From: Pseudomonadota bacterium
GTDB lineage: Bacteria; Pseudomonadota; Alphaproteobacteria; Rhizobiales; Devosiaceae
Direction: 5' to 3'
Length of the DNA: 34,893 bases
Assembly (NCBI GenBank): GCA_023433775.1
Contig: JAEYTY010000135.1
Location: 1 to 34,893, forward strand
Both the position numbers and the translations under genes were made by a program. How positions within the stretch are numbered: position 1 is the stretch's first letter; every line of letters begins with the position of its first letter. This document shows, in pieces, positions 15,417-23,538 of the stretch. The notes under the pieces are model-generated. The model had not been told where the DNA came from and did no database searches. It worked only from the letters and a program-made list of their open reading frames with translations.

Positions 15417-16133
15417 ATGCGGCCATCCGGACGGACCCCCGACACCATGCGCGCCGTGACCATCGAGCGCAATGTCGCCATGAAGGCGGAAGGCTCGTGC
15501 CTTGTTGCCTTCGGCAATACCAAGGTGCTGGTCACCGCCTCGGTCGAAACCAGCCTTCCCGGCTGGCTGCGCGGCAAGGGCCAGGGCTGGGTCACCGCCG
15601 AATATGGCATGTTGCCCCGCGCCACCAATAGCCGCACCCGCCGCGAGGCCACCGCCGGCAAGCAATCGGGCCGCACCCAGGAAATCCAGCGCCTGATCGG
15701 ACGTTCGCTGCGCGCTGTGGTGGATTTGACCAATCTCGGCGAAGCCCAGATCACGCTCGATTGCGATGTGCTTGAGGCCGATGGCGGCACCCGCACGGCG
15801 TCGATCACCGGCGCCTATGTAGCGCTGTCCGATGCCGTCAAATGGCTCGAAGCGCGCAACCTGACCAAGGGTCCGGTGCTGCGCGATTCGGTCGCCGCCA
15901 TTTCCTGCGGCATCTATCGCGGCACGCCCGTGCTCGATCTCGATTATCTCGAAGATGTTGAAGCCCATACGGACGCCAATTTCGTCATGACCGGCTCGGG
16001 TAAATTTGTCGAAATCCAGGGCACAGCCGAAGGCGCCCCCTTTGACCGCGCCGAGCTTGAGGCCCTGATGGGCCTGGCCGAAAAGGGTATTGGCGAATTG
16101 AGCCTTCTGCAGCATACGGCTTTGAGCGCATGA
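15417..16133 (+). CDS. rph: Ribonuclease PH
   Basis: Phosphorolytic 3'-5' exoribonuclease that trims tRNA 3' ends, forming a hexameric ring. The 238-residue product aligns from its first residue: MRPSGRTPDTMRAVTIERN corresponds to the E. coli start MRPAGRSNNQVRPV. GWVTAEYGMLPRAT, SGRTQEIQRLIGRSLRAV and the DCDVLEADGGTRTASITGAY signature follow. This fixes the start at 15417 even though no ribosome binding site precedes it. It overlaps the next ORF as ATGA. Confidence 0.98.
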   Translation: MRPSGRTPDTMRAVTIERNVAMKAEGSCLVAFGNTKVLVTASVETSLPGWLRGKGQGWVTAEYGMLPRATNSRTRREATAGKQSGRTQEIQRLIGRSLRAVVDLTNLGEAQITLDCDVLEADGGTRTASITGAYVALSDAVKWLEARNLTKGPVLRDSVAAISCGIYRGTPVLDLDYLEDVEAHTDANFVMTGSGKFVEIQGTAEGAPFDRAELEALMGLAEKGIGELSLLQHTALSA

Positions 16134-16333
16134 GCTTGTTCGGGAACATGGCAACCTCATTTAAAGGCCTTGCCGCCGGTTTTTCCCGGCGGGGCGGGTC
16201 AAAGGGTGCCGAATCCAGCCACGCCATCGCTGGCGCGGACCGCCGCAAGACCCGGAGCGAGCGCGACTTTTCGGCCCGCGATTGCACGATCTGGAACGAT
16301 ATTCGCCGCGCGCTGGAAGGAGGCGGCAAATGA
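16130..16333 (+). CDS. Small basic protein of unknown function, coupled to rph and rdgB
   Basis: A 67-residue ORF that fits exactly between rph and rdgB, overlapping each neighbour by four bases as ATGA (start 16130 on the rph stop; stop 16331-16333 on the rdgB start). Accidental ORFs rarely show this double coupling, so I take it as a real gene. The product has a short hydrophobic-to-glycine N-terminus (MSLFGNMATSFKGLAAGF), a basic middle rich in Arg/Lys/Ser and a C-terminal helix-like DCTIWNDIRRALEGGGK. I recognise no domain. The GGAGG serving rdgB lies inside its last codons. Involvement in RNA turnover or nucleotide clean-up is only a guess from location. Confidence 0.6.
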   Translation: MSLFGNMATSFKGLAAGFSRRGGSKGAESSHAIAGADRRKTRSERDFSARDCTIWNDIRRALEGGGK

Positions 16334-16977
16334 GCGCCATTCCCCGCCTTCACGCTGGCGACCGGCTGGTGCTGGCCACCCACAATGACGGCAAGCTGCG
16401 CGAATTTCAGGAATTGTTCGCGCCCTTCGGGCTGGAACTGGTTTCGGCCGGGCAGCTTGGCCTGCCCGAGCCGGAAGAAACCGGCACGACTTTTGCGGAA
16501 AATGCCCGGCTCAAGGCCCATGCCGCGGCGCAGGGCTCCGGCCTTCTGGCGCTGAGCGATGATTCGGGGCTCTGCGTTGATGCGCTCAATGGCGATCCCG
16601 GCGTCTATACCGCTGACTGGGCCGGCGTGCCGCGCGATTTCAACCACGCCATGAAGCGGGTGGAAGATGCGCTGCAGGCGGCCAATGCCACCTCGCCCGG
16701 CCAGCGCAAGGGCTCGTTCAACGCCACGCTCTGTCTTGCCCATCCCGATGGGCGCGACGTGATCTATGCCGGCAAATGCAATGGCACGCTGGTCTGGCCG
16801 CCGCGCGGTGATCAGGGTCATGGCTATGACCCGGTCTTCATGCCTGATGGCTATGACATCACCTTCGGCCAGATGCCGCCTGAACAGAAGCATTCCTGGT
16901 CCCCGGGCCAGCCCGGCCTTTCTCACCGCGCCCGCGCTTTCGCGCTCTTCGTGGAGAACCAGATTGAGCGCGCCTAA
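16330..16977 (+). CDS. rdgB: Non-canonical purine NTP pyrophosphatase (RdgB/HAM1)
   Basis: House-cleaning enzyme hydrolysing dITP, ITP and XTP to monophosphates, preventing their incorporation into nucleic acid. The 215-residue product has the substrate loop LVLATHNDGKLREF, the metal/catalytic SDDSGLCVDALNGDPGVYTADWAG, and the base-recognition GYDPVFMPDGYDITFG followed by KHSWSPGQPGLSHRARA near the C-terminus, all in family order. The start at 16330 has GGAGG upstream and overlaps the preceding small ORF. Confidence 0.97.
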   Translation: MSAIPRLHAGDRLVLATHNDGKLREFQELFAPFGLELVSAGQLGLPEPEETGTTFAENARLKAHAAAQGSGLLALSDDSGLCVDALNGDPGVYTADWAGVPRDFNHAMKRVEDALQAANATSPGQRKGSFNATLCLAHPDGRDVIYAGKCNGTLVWPPRGDQGHGYDPVFMPDGYDITFGQMPPEQKHSWSPGQPGLSHRARAFALFVENQIERA

Positions 16978-18118
16978 CGACCTTTTTGGCGTTTACGTGC
17001 ACTGGCCCTTTTGCGCGGCCAAATGCCCCTATTGCGACTTCAATTCCCACGTTCATCGCGGCCCCTTTGACGAGGGCGCCTTTGTCGAGGGCTATAAAAA
17101 AGAGATCGCCCATATGGCGAGCCTGTCGCAGGGGCGTCTGGTGCAGTCGATCTTTTTCGGCGGCGGCACGCCCTCGCTGATGTCGCCCAATGCGGTGTCG
17201 ACCATTCTCGACACCATTGCCGGTCATTGGCAGATCGACAGCCGCGCCGAAATTACGCTGGAGGCCAACCCGACTTCTGTGGAGGTCGATCGCTTCCGCG
17301 GCTTTCGCTCGGCGGGGATCAATCGCGTCTCGCTGGGCGTACAATCGCTGCGCCCCGGCCCGCTGGCCGAACTGGGCCGCCGCCACTCTGTCGAGGAAGC
17401 GGTCGCCGCCGTGCGTATCGCCCAGTCGATCTTTGATCGCTCCAGCTTTGACCTCATCTATGCCCGCCCCAAGCAGACGCTGGAAGACTGGGAGGATGAG
17501 CTGAAGGAAGCGCTGTGGATGGCGCGCGGCCATATCAGCCTTTATCAGCTGACCATTGAGCAGGGGACGCGCTATTTCGACCTGCATCAGGCCGGCAAGC
17601 TCAAAATGCCGGACGAAGACCTGGCCGCCGATTTCTATGAGCTGACCCAGGACCTGACCGCCGAAGCCGGAATGCCGGCCTATGAGATTTCCAACCACGC
17701 CGTGCCGGGGCAGGAAAGCCGCCACAACATGCTCTATTGGCGCTATGGCGAATATGCCGGCATCGGGCCGGGCGCGCATGGGCGCCTGCTGGTCAACAAT
17801 CAGCGCCACGCCACCGCGACGGAAAAGCTGCCCTTTGACTGGCTGAACCGCGTGAACACGACGGGCCACGGCATGGTCACCGACGATGTGCTGACCTGGG
17901 AAGAACAGGGCGACGAATTCCTCGTCATGGGCCTGCGGTTGAAGGAAGGCATTTCGCCCACCCGCTTCATGGCGCTTTCGGGCCGGGCCATCAGCGGCCA
18001 GCAGATCGCCGCGCTCAAGGGCTATGGCTTTGTCGAAACCCTGCCCAATGGCAATATCCGCGTCACCGACCGGGGCTTTCCCGTTCTCGATGCGGTCGTG
18101 GCTGACTTGGCGGCCTAA
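16964..18118 (+). CDS. hemW: Heme chaperone HemW (radical SAM, HemN-like)
   Basis: Radical SAM protein of 384 residues. The 4Fe-4S motif CAAKCPYC follows YVHWPF near the N-terminus. Further on are FFGGGTPSLMS, LEANPTS and GVQSL, and the HNMLYW motif typical of HemW rather than true coproporphyrinogen dehydrogenase HemN. HemW is reported to bind and deliver heme to respiratory enzymes. The start is a TTG at 16964 with GGAG seven bases upstream. It overlaps rdgB by 14 bases and leaves only a short N-terminal extension before the first motif. The stop overlaps the stop of the convergent lipoprotein gene. Confidence 0.95.
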   Translation: MSAPNDLFGVYVHWPFCAAKCPYCDFNSHVHRGPFDEGAFVEGYKKEIAHMASLSQGRLVQSIFFGGGTPSLMSPNAVSTILDTIAGHWQIDSRAEITLEANPTSVEVDRFRGFRSAGINRVSLGVQSLRPGPLAELGRRHSVEEAVAAVRIAQSIFDRSSFDLIYARPKQTLEDWEDELKEALWMARGHISLYQLTIEQGTRYFDLHQAGKLKMPDEDLAADFYELTQDLTAEAGMPAYEISNHAVPGQESRHNMLYWRYGEYAGIGPGAHGRLLVNNQRHATATEKLPFDWLNRVNTTGHGMVTDDVLTWEEQGDEFLVMGLRLKEGISPTRFMALSGRAISGQQIAALKGYGFVETLPNGNIRVTDRGFPVLDAVVADLAA

Positions 18119-19329
18119 AACTTCGCCCCGTCGACTGTCGCCGCGCCACCAGCGCCGATTTTCTTGATCACCAGCGCATATTCGCTTTTGCCACTGCCGA
18201 GGAAGCGGAAGAGGCCGTCGCGGCCGTTAAAGCCCTGCGGGCTTGTCATCAGCGTCGGGCTATAGGGCGGCGTCGCCAGCGACAGCGTGTTCACATTGGC
18301 GAGGATCGTTGCCGTATAGGCGATGGTGGCCAAGGGATGCGGCGCGCTGCTGAAGCGGGCCTGATAGTCGAGCGAAATGGCATTGAGCCCTGCCTCGTCC
18401 ACTGCCGGATAGATGGCGCCCTGCAATTGCGGGGTCGAGATTATGGTTTTGTCCCCGGCCCATTCGGCCGAGCCGACGATCTGCACCATATCCGCGCTGA
18501 CCCCAGCTTCACCCAGCAGCACACCAAAGCTCGGCGCCGTCGAGCGGTCGGGCAAGAAGAGTGCGTCGATCATATTGCTCTCGATGAGGGGCCGCGCCTG
18601 TTCGACGATCTGGCGCGCTTCGTCGACGCTGGAAAAAGTATAGACCGCGCTGGGCGAAAAACCGACCGCGATGGCCTGCTGGCGGAAGGCGGTGGCCTGC
18701 GCCTCGCCATAGGCGGTGGCGGGGAAAATACCCGCGAGGCCACGCCGCCCCTGTTCGCGCAGATATTGCACCGAGCGCTTCATTTCCATGTCGGGCAGCA
18801 CCGAAAGCAGATAGACGCCCGGCCCGGCGACATTGCCGGTATTGGAAAAGGCGATGACCGGCACGCCGCCGGCCCGCGCCACCGCGCCCACCGCGCTCAC
18901 CTGATCGCTGCGCAGCGGCCCAAGAATGAGTTTGGCGCCCTCGGCCACGGCGGCCTGCGCTGCGGCGCTGGCGCCGGCAACACTGTCGCCGCTGTCGCGC
19001 AGCGAGATGGTGATGTTTTCGGCGATATTGGGATTGGCCTCGATATAGGCCACAGCCAGCTTGCTGGCATTGGCCATGGAGGTGCCGACCTGCGCCAGAC
19101 CCGGTTCACCCGAGAGCGGCAGGATCAGCGTGACCGGCACAGGACCGCGGCCAAAGCGCTCTGCCGGCATGGACGAGATTTGCCGCGGGCTGCTCCCCAC
19201 ATCGGATTGCGGAAATGGCATGTTGAGCGTGCGTGAGCCGAACTGCATTCCGCCCGGCGCGCAGGCGCCCAGAAGCGCAATCAGTGCCGTGGCGATGACC
19301 CATTGGGGGCCATGGCCGGATTTTCGCAT
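18115..19329 (-). CDS. Penicillin-binding protein activator, LpoA-like periplasmic binding lipoprotein
   Basis: A 404-residue lipoprotein. A signal peptide ends in the lipobox LLGAC with the acylated cysteine at about residue 23. A two-lobed periplasmic-binding fold of the Leu/Ile/Val (Peripla_BP_6) type follows: VTLILPLSGEPGLAQVG, then AVAEGAKLILGPLRSDQVSAV, and VIAFSNTGNVAGPGVYLL. Next to rsmI and yraN this matches LpoA (YraM) of E. coli, an outer-membrane activator of PBP1a, although the enterobacterial N-terminal TPR domain is absent. Alphaproteobacterial versions are mostly annotated by position, and the exact PBP partner is unknown. The ATG at 19329 is chosen because it begins the signal peptide. 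Confidence 0.83.
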   Translation of the reverse strand: MRKSGHGPQWVIATALIALLGACAPGGMQFGSRTLNMPFPQSDVGSSPRQISSMPAERFGRGPVPVTLILPLSGEPGLAQVGTSMANASKLAVAYIEANPNIAENITISLRDSGDSVAGASAAAQAAVAEGAKLILGPLRSDQVSAVGAVARAGGVPVIAFSNTGNVAGPGVYLLSVLPDMEMKRSVQYLREQGRRGLAGIFPATAYGEAQATAFRQQAIAVGFSPSAVYTFSSVDEARQIVEQARPLIESNMIDALFLPDRSTAPSFGVLLGEAGVSADMVQIVGSAEWAGDKTIISTPQLQGAIYPAVDEAGLNAISLDYQARFSSAPHPLATIAYTATILANVNTLSLATPPYSPTLMTSPQGFNGRDGLFRFLGSGKSEYALVIKKIGAGGAATVDGAKF

Positions 19330-19426
19330 TTCATTCACGACGGGGTGCCCGAGATGCTCACGTTCCGTTAACATATTGTCCCAATAGGTTAACCAAACAT
19401 CAACCACCCGCGCAGATTGCTGGCCA

Positions 19427-20314
19427 ATGCCTGACGAGACAAAGTCCTATTACATCGCCGGCCATGCCTTTGCTGCACCCGCGCTGGCGCCCGGTCTCTA
19501 TGTCGTCGCCACGCCCATCGGCAATCTGCGTGACATCACCTTGCGGGCGCTGGAAACGCTGGCCGCGGCAAGCGTCGTGCTTTGCGAAGACACCCGTATG
19601 TCGGCCCGCCTGCTCGATCATTACGGCATCAAGAACCGCCGCATTGCCCTGCATGAACATAATGAACGGGCCAAGGCCGATGATATTGCCCGCCATATTG
19701 CGGCTGGCGAGGCCATTGCGCTGATTTCCGACGCCGGAACGCCTCTGCTCTCAGATCCCGGCTTTCCACTGATCCGGGCGCTGGCCGAGCAGAACCTGCC
19801 GGTCTTTCCCATTCCCGGCCCCTCGGCCCTGCTCTCGGCGCTGGTGGTGGCGGGCCTGCCAACCGACGCCTTCACCTTTCACGGCTTCCTGCCGCCCAAA
19901 TCCGGCGCGCGGGCCAATGCCCTGGCCAAGCTGAGGGATTCACGTGAAACGCTGGTGTTCTACGAATCGCCGCGTCGCCTGGGCGACAGCCTCGCGGCGA
20001 TGGCGGAGGCCTTTGGCATCCGCCAGGCGGTTGTCGCACTGGAGCTGACCAAGCGCTTCGAGCGCACCCATCGTGGCACGCTGGCCGAATTGGCCGCCGA
20101 ATTTGCCGAGGACGAGACCAAGGGCGAGGCTGTCATTGTTGTGGCTGGCGCGGACGAGCCGACAGCCCCATCGGCGGCAGACTGGCAGGCCGCGCTGGCC
20201 GAGGCCATGGCTGATCAGCCGCTGCGCGCCGCTGTGGACGATATCGCCGCCCGCTTCGGGCTGAAGCGCAAGGAGGTCTATGATGCCGCCCTCGCCCGCA
20301 AAGCGGAAATCTGA
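19427..20314 (+). CDS. rsmI: 16S rRNA (cytidine1402-2'-O)-methyltransferase
   Basis: SAM-dependent tetrapyrrole-methylase-fold enzyme that 2'-O-methylates C1402 in the 16S rRNA decoding centre. In 295 residues the family landmarks appear in order: LYVVATPIGNLRDITLRAL, CEDTRMSARLLDHYGI, ISDAGTPLLSDPGF, PGPSALLSALVVAGLPTDAFTFHGFLPPK and TLVFYESPRRL. The C-terminus (RAAVDDIAARFGLKRKEVYDAAL) is the helical tail of the family. Its 3' end overlaps yraN. A parS-like sequence lies inside the gene at 19936-19951. Confidence 0.97.
   Translation: MPDETKSYYIAGHAFAAPALAPGLYVVATPIGNLRDITLRALETLAAASVVLCEDTRMSARLLDHYGIKNRRIALHEHNERAKADDIARHIAAGEAIALISDAGTPLLSDPGFPLIRALAEQNLPVFPIPGPSALLSALVVAGLPTDAFTFHGFLPPKSGARANALAKLRDSRETLVFYESPRRLGDSLAAMAEAFGIRQAVVALELTKRFERTHRGTLAELAAEFAEDETKGEAVIVVAGADEPTAPSAADWQAALAEAMADQPLRAAVDDIAARFGLKRKEVYDAALARKAEI
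19936..19951. other. parS-like 16-mer inside rsmI
   Basis: Centred on CACGTG (19941-19946), it matches 13 of 16 positions of the ParB site TGTTTCACGTGAAACA, including an uninterrupted TTCACGTGAAAC core. It lies in the codons for RDSRET, which are fairly conserved in RsmI, so chance is possible. Confidence 0.4.
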
Positions 20315-20669
20315 CAAGCGCATCAAGGCGCATCGCGGTGGCCATCGCGGCGAAGCGCTGGCCGCGCTCTTCCTGCAGTTGAAATTCTATCGCATCCGCA
20401 ACCGGCGCTATCGCACACCGCTGGGCGAAATCGACATCGTCGCCGAACGCTTCGGCACGCTGGTCTTTGTCGAGGTCAAGGCGCGCAGCAAAAGTGCGCT
20501 GGAGGCTGAGACGCTGGAGGGGATCAATTATTCCCGCATTGTCCGGGCGGCCGACCTCTGGTTTGCGCGCCACCCGCGCGAAACAGGAAAGGACGTCCGC
20601 TTCGACGTGATTTTCCTTGCGCCCTGGCGCTGGCCGCGCCATTTCATCAATGCCTTCGATGGAGGCTAA
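20283..20669 (+). CDS. yraN: YraN family (UPF0102) nuclease-fold protein
   Basis: A 128-residue protein of the UPF0102 family with a restriction-endonuclease-like fold. The landmarks are HRGGHRGEALAALFLQLKFY, RTPLGEIDIVAERFGTLVFVEVKARS (the E-x-D ... E-x-K active-site pattern) and RFDVIFL. Its role is unresolved; a resolvase- or repair-like nuclease has been suggested for the family. An AAGGAGGT at 20270-20277 favours ATG 20283 over the ATG immediately before it. It begins inside the rsmI coding end, a rsmI-yraN linkage also seen in the E. coli yraLMN cluster. Confidence 0.92.
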   Translation: MPPSPAKRKSDKRIKAHRGGHRGEALAALFLQLKFYRIRNRRYRTPLGEIDIVAERFGTLVFVEVKARSKSALEAETLEGINYSRIVRAADLWFARHPRETGKDVRFDVIFLAPWRWPRHFINAFDGG

Positions 20670-20689
20670 CCCGTTTCCGAGGACCTCTC

Positions 20690-21637
20690 ATGCCGCTCAA
20701 AGTCGCCATCCAGATGGATCATGTCGCCAGCATCAATCCAAGGGGCGATTCGACCTTCGCCATGATGCTCGAAGCGCAGGCGCGTGGGCATGAACTGCTC
20801 CATTATACGCCCGACACGCTATCGCTGCGCGGCCATGTGGTGAGCGCGCTGACCGCGCCGATAAAGGTCTTCGACAAGCCCAAGGGCGAGCATTTTGAGC
20901 TGGGCGAAGAGCGCCGTGTCGACCTCTCGACCCAGGACGTGATCCATATGCGCCAGGATCCGCCCTTTGACATGAACTACATCACGCTGACCCATATGCT
21001 GGAGCGGCTGCACCCCAAGACGCTGGTGGTCAATCCGCCCGCCGCCGTGCGCAATGCGCCCGAAAAAATCCTCGTCACCGATTTTCCTGAACTGATGCCG
21101 CCAACGCTGGTGACGCGTGACCGCGCCGAAATCCACGCCTTCCGCAAGGAGCATGGCAATATCATCGTCAAGCCGCTCTACGGCAATGGCGGGGCCGGCG
21201 TGTTCTTCATCCAGGAGGGCGACCATAACCTGGCGAGCCTGCTCGAACTCTTCGAGAGCAATTATCGCGAACCCTTCATGATACAGAAATATCTCCCCGA
21301 TGTGCGCAAGGGCGACAAGCGGATCATCATCATCGACGGCGAAGCAGTGGCCGGGCTCAATCGCATTCCCGCCGACGGCGAAGCGCGCTCCAACATGCAT
21401 GTCGGCGGGCGCCCTGAACTGAGCGAACTCACCGCCCGCGAACGCGAAATCTGCGCCGCCATCGCCCCGGCACTCAAGGAGCGCGGCATGATCTTTGTCG
21501 GCATCGACGTGATCGGTGACTATCTCACCGAAATCAACGTCACCTCCCCCACCGGCATCCGCGAAATCAAGCGCTTTGGCGGGCCGGATATCGCCGTGAT
21601 GATCTGGGATGCGATTGAGAAACGGCGGGCGCAGTGA
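20690..21637 (+). CDS. gshB: Glutathione synthetase
   Basis: ATP-grasp ligase joining gamma-glutamylcysteine and glycine to glutathione. The 315-residue product has the N-terminal MPLKVAIQMDHVASI with DSTFAMMLEAQARGHEL, the ADP-binding loop KPLYGNGGAGVFFI and RIIIIDGEAVAGLNRIPADGEARSNMHVGG. It ends in the metal-binding/phosphate EINVTSPTGIREI. All are typical of the bacterial GshB family. It follows yraN by 20 bases, and its stop overlaps the GTG of the DUF2283 gene. Confidence 0.98.
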   Translation: MPLKVAIQMDHVASINPRGDSTFAMMLEAQARGHELLHYTPDTLSLRGHVVSALTAPIKVFDKPKGEHFELGEERRVDLSTQDVIHMRQDPPFDMNYITLTHMLERLHPKTLVVNPPAAVRNAPEKILVTDFPELMPPTLVTRDRAEIHAFRKEHGNIIVKPLYGNGGAGVFFIQEGDHNLASLLELFESNYREPFMIQKYLPDVRKGDKRIIIIDGEAVAGLNRIPADGEARSNMHVGGRPELSELTAREREICAAIAPALKERGMIFVGIDVIGDYLTEINVTSPTGIREIKRFGGPDIAVMIWDAIEKRRAQ

Positions 21638-21825
21638 TCGCGGTCACTTTCGACCCCGATGCCGACGCCGCTTACATTCGATTTTCCGCGGGAAAGGTCG
21701 AAGAAAGCGAAGAGATCTCCCCCGGCATTGTCCTCGACTACGACAGCGAGGGCCATATCGTGGGCATGGAGGTGCTTCATGCGCGGAAGCACCTTCCTCC
21801 CGATGTTTTGGAGCAGGCCGCCTGA
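21634..21825 (+). CDS. DUF2283 domain protein
   Basis: A 63-residue protein matching the DUF2283 pattern: VTFDPDADAAYIRFSAGKVEESEEISPGIVLDYDSEGHIVGMEVLHA corresponds to the family's 'YDpeaDalYI ... DyDedGkvvGiEil' sequence. The function is unknown. Members are sometimes encoded near toxin-antitoxin or stress genes, but none is next to it here. It starts with GTG and overlaps the gshB stop as GTGA, so its translation is coupled to gshB. Confidence 0.85.
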   Translation: MIAVTFDPDADAAYIRFSAGKVEESEEISPGIVLDYDSEGHIVGMEVLHARKHLPPDVLEQAA

Positions 21826-21882
21826 TAATTTGCCCCCGTCACGCAAATCCCCTAGCCTGACGGTTCAGGTTCGGGGACCAAG

Positions 21883-22509
21883 ATGAACAGCTTTCTCGTC
21901 GCATTCGCTACGCTTTTCGCCACGGTGGGCGTGGCTGATATTGCGTTCATTTTCGCGGCGCTGACCAAGGACAATAGCGCTGCACAGCGGCGGATTTTTG
22001 CCACGCGCGGCGTGCTGGTGGCGCTGGCGATCCTCTTGTTCTTTGCCGTCCTGGGCAATGCCATCCTCGATGTCTTCGGCATCACCATTCCGGCTTTGCG
22101 CACGGCGGGCGGCGTCCTGCTGCTGCTGATTGCCATCGACATGGTTTTTGCGCGCCATTCGGGCGGCACGGGCACGACCGACGAGGAAGAGCTCGAAGCG
22201 CGGAAAAGCCATGATATTTCGGTCTTTCCGCTCGCCATGCCGCTGATGGCCGGGCCCGGCGCCATCAGCGCCGTGATCCTGCTCACCACGGGCGCAGAAT
22301 CCGATCTCGAATTCTGGCTGGTGCTGGCCGCCATCGTCGCCGTGCTCTTCATTGCCTGGCTGACGCTGTTGATCGCCATGCCGATTCAGCGCCTTCTGGG
22401 GCTGACCGGGCTTTCGGTGGTGTCGCGCGTCGTCGGCATCCTGCTGGCGGCCCTCGCCGTGCAATTTGTCTTCGATGGCATCAAGGCCAGCGGCCTGCTG
22501 GGCGGCTAG
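21883..22509 (+). CDS. MarC family integral membrane protein
   Basis: A 208-residue protein with six hydrophobic segments in the 3+3 arrangement of the MarC (UPF0056) family. The central PLAMPLMAGPGAISAVILLT is the family signature, and LRTAGGVLLLLIAIDMVF precedes it. Despite its name, a role in antibiotic resistance is not supported for MarC and the substrate is unknown. The N-terminus departs from the usual 'P-V-x-P-x-x' (here TVGVADIAFIFAALT), though the motif region is clear. A small CCTGA-N4-TCAGG repeat at 21856-21869 lies just upstream. It converges on the GH25 gene with nine bases between the stops. Confidence 0.88.
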   Translation: MNSFLVAFATLFATVGVADIAFIFAALTKDNSAAQRRIFATRGVLVALAILLFFAVLGNAILDVFGITIPALRTAGGVLLLLIAIDMVFARHSGGTGTTDEEELEARKSHDISVFPLAMPLMAGPGAISAVILLTTGAESDLEFWLVLAAIVAVLFIAWLTLLIAMPIQRLLGLTGLSVVSRVVGILLAALAVQFVFDGIKASGLLGG

Positions 22510-22518
22510 GCCGCCGCC

Positions 22519-23361
22519 CTACTTCGCAGGCAGGCAGCGGCCCTGCGCCTGCAGCGTGGCCACGGCGCGCGGATCGCAACCGGTCCAGAGGAACATCATC
22601 CAGTCTTCCTGGCTGCCATAAAAGGCATTGCGGTCGACCTCGCCCTTTACGCCCGGCACAATCCCGGTCTGGGTATATTGCCAGAAGGTCCAGGGGCGGT
22701 TGGTGTAGCGCTCATGCGGCTCGGCAGCGGTCGAGCGGAGCCAGAAGGTGTTGGGGAAATATTCGCCCGCCAGCACGTCGCGATGGAAATTGATGTCGGT
22801 ATAGATGATCGGCAGCTTGCCCGTGTGGCGCTCCATGGCTTCGAGCATCACCCGCACTTTTTCCAGCGCATCGGCGCGACTGGGCTTGTTCTTGCAGCTC
22901 GAGTGATTGTTCCATTCGAGATCGAGCACCGGCGGCAGCGCGCTGTAATCGGCCGGCACATTCTGGGTGAACCAGACGGCCTGCTCGGAAGCGAGCGAAC
23001 ACCAGGTCATGAAATGATAGGCGCCGCGCGGCATTCCGGCATCGCGCGCTCTGATCCAGTTTTTCTGGAAATCAGGGTCGATATAATCCTTGCCCTCGGT
23101 CGCCTTCATGAAAATGAAATGAATGCCGGCGGCGCGCGCCCGCTGGAAATCGACATTTTCCTGATAGCGGGCCACGTCGATACCCTGGATAGGGAGCGTG
23201 CGGGCACGGTCTACGCCCTTATGTGGCCGATTATCGCCCGGTATTGCGCCATAAAGCCCGCCGCCACTGGCGCAAGCGGCCAAAGCGACAACGGCAAGCC
23301 CCATGACGGCGCTGCGCAGGGCAGCGGAGGCAGAAGTGGGGAACCGGAACAGTGGGGCCAT
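22519..23361 (-). CDS. GH25 family lysozyme, lipoprotein
   Basis: A 280-residue peptidoglycan muramidase of glycoside hydrolase family 25. A signal peptide ends in the lipobox LAAC (Cys at about 30). The barrel then shows GIDVARYQENVDF with the active-site Asp at about 62, FIFMKATEGKDYIDPDF, GAYHF and PPVLDLEW with the catalytic Asp/Glu pair (147 and 149). It finishes with WTFWQYTQTG and VDRNAFYG. It would cleave the glycan backbone at the inner face of the outer membrane. It lies near the LpoA-like gene, another wall-related lipoprotein, but on a separate transcript. Confidence 0.94.
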   Translation of the reverse strand: MAPLFRFPTSASAALRSAVMGLAVVALAACASGGGLYGAIPGDNRPHKGVDRARTLPIQGIDVARYQENVDFQRARAAGIHFIFMKATEGKDYIDPDFQKNWIRARDAGMPRGAYHFMTWCSLASEQAVWFTQNVPADYSALPPVLDLEWNNHSSCKNKPSRADALEKVRVMLEAMERHTGKLPIIYTDINFHRDVLAGEYFPNTFWLRSTAAEPHERYTNRPWTFWQYTQTGIVPGVKGEVDRNAFYGSQEDWMMFLWTGCDPRAVATLQAQGRCLPAK

Positions 23362-23418
23362 GAACGCAAATACTCAGACTATCAGACAATACTGAGACAT
23401 TGATTCAACATGGGCCGG

Positions 23419-23508
23419 TTAACGGAGATTTAGATTAACCAATGTGGTGTTTGGCATGGTTAACAGGCCCCAATTCGTTCTCTTTACGTTCTGTTAATAC
23501 TCTGTTAG
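23419..23508 (+). promoter_or_regulatory. Two near-consensus CtrA-type sites upstream of yifB
   Basis: TTAA-N7-TTAG occurs at 23419-23433 and again at 23494-23508, each one base off the CtrA pattern TTAA-N7-TTAA. They lie in an unusually AT-rich 178-base gap between the GH25 and yifB starts. TTAACC and GGTTAAC also occur there, at 23435 and near 23459. Confidence 0.35.
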
Positions 23509-23538
23509 CGTCACCCTCAGGCTTTGGGGGCTTGGGGC

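Noticed and set aside
19367..19393. Two GTTAAC sequences between the LpoA-like gene and rsmI, considered as a CtrA site
   Set aside because: The TTAA halves are about 17 bases apart instead of 7, so they do not fit the CtrA pattern.
22501..22515. GGCGGC-TAG-GCCGCC hairpin at the marC stop as a terminator
   Set aside because: The stem is only 6 bp and neither strand has a T-run after it. It largely follows from GC-rich codons.
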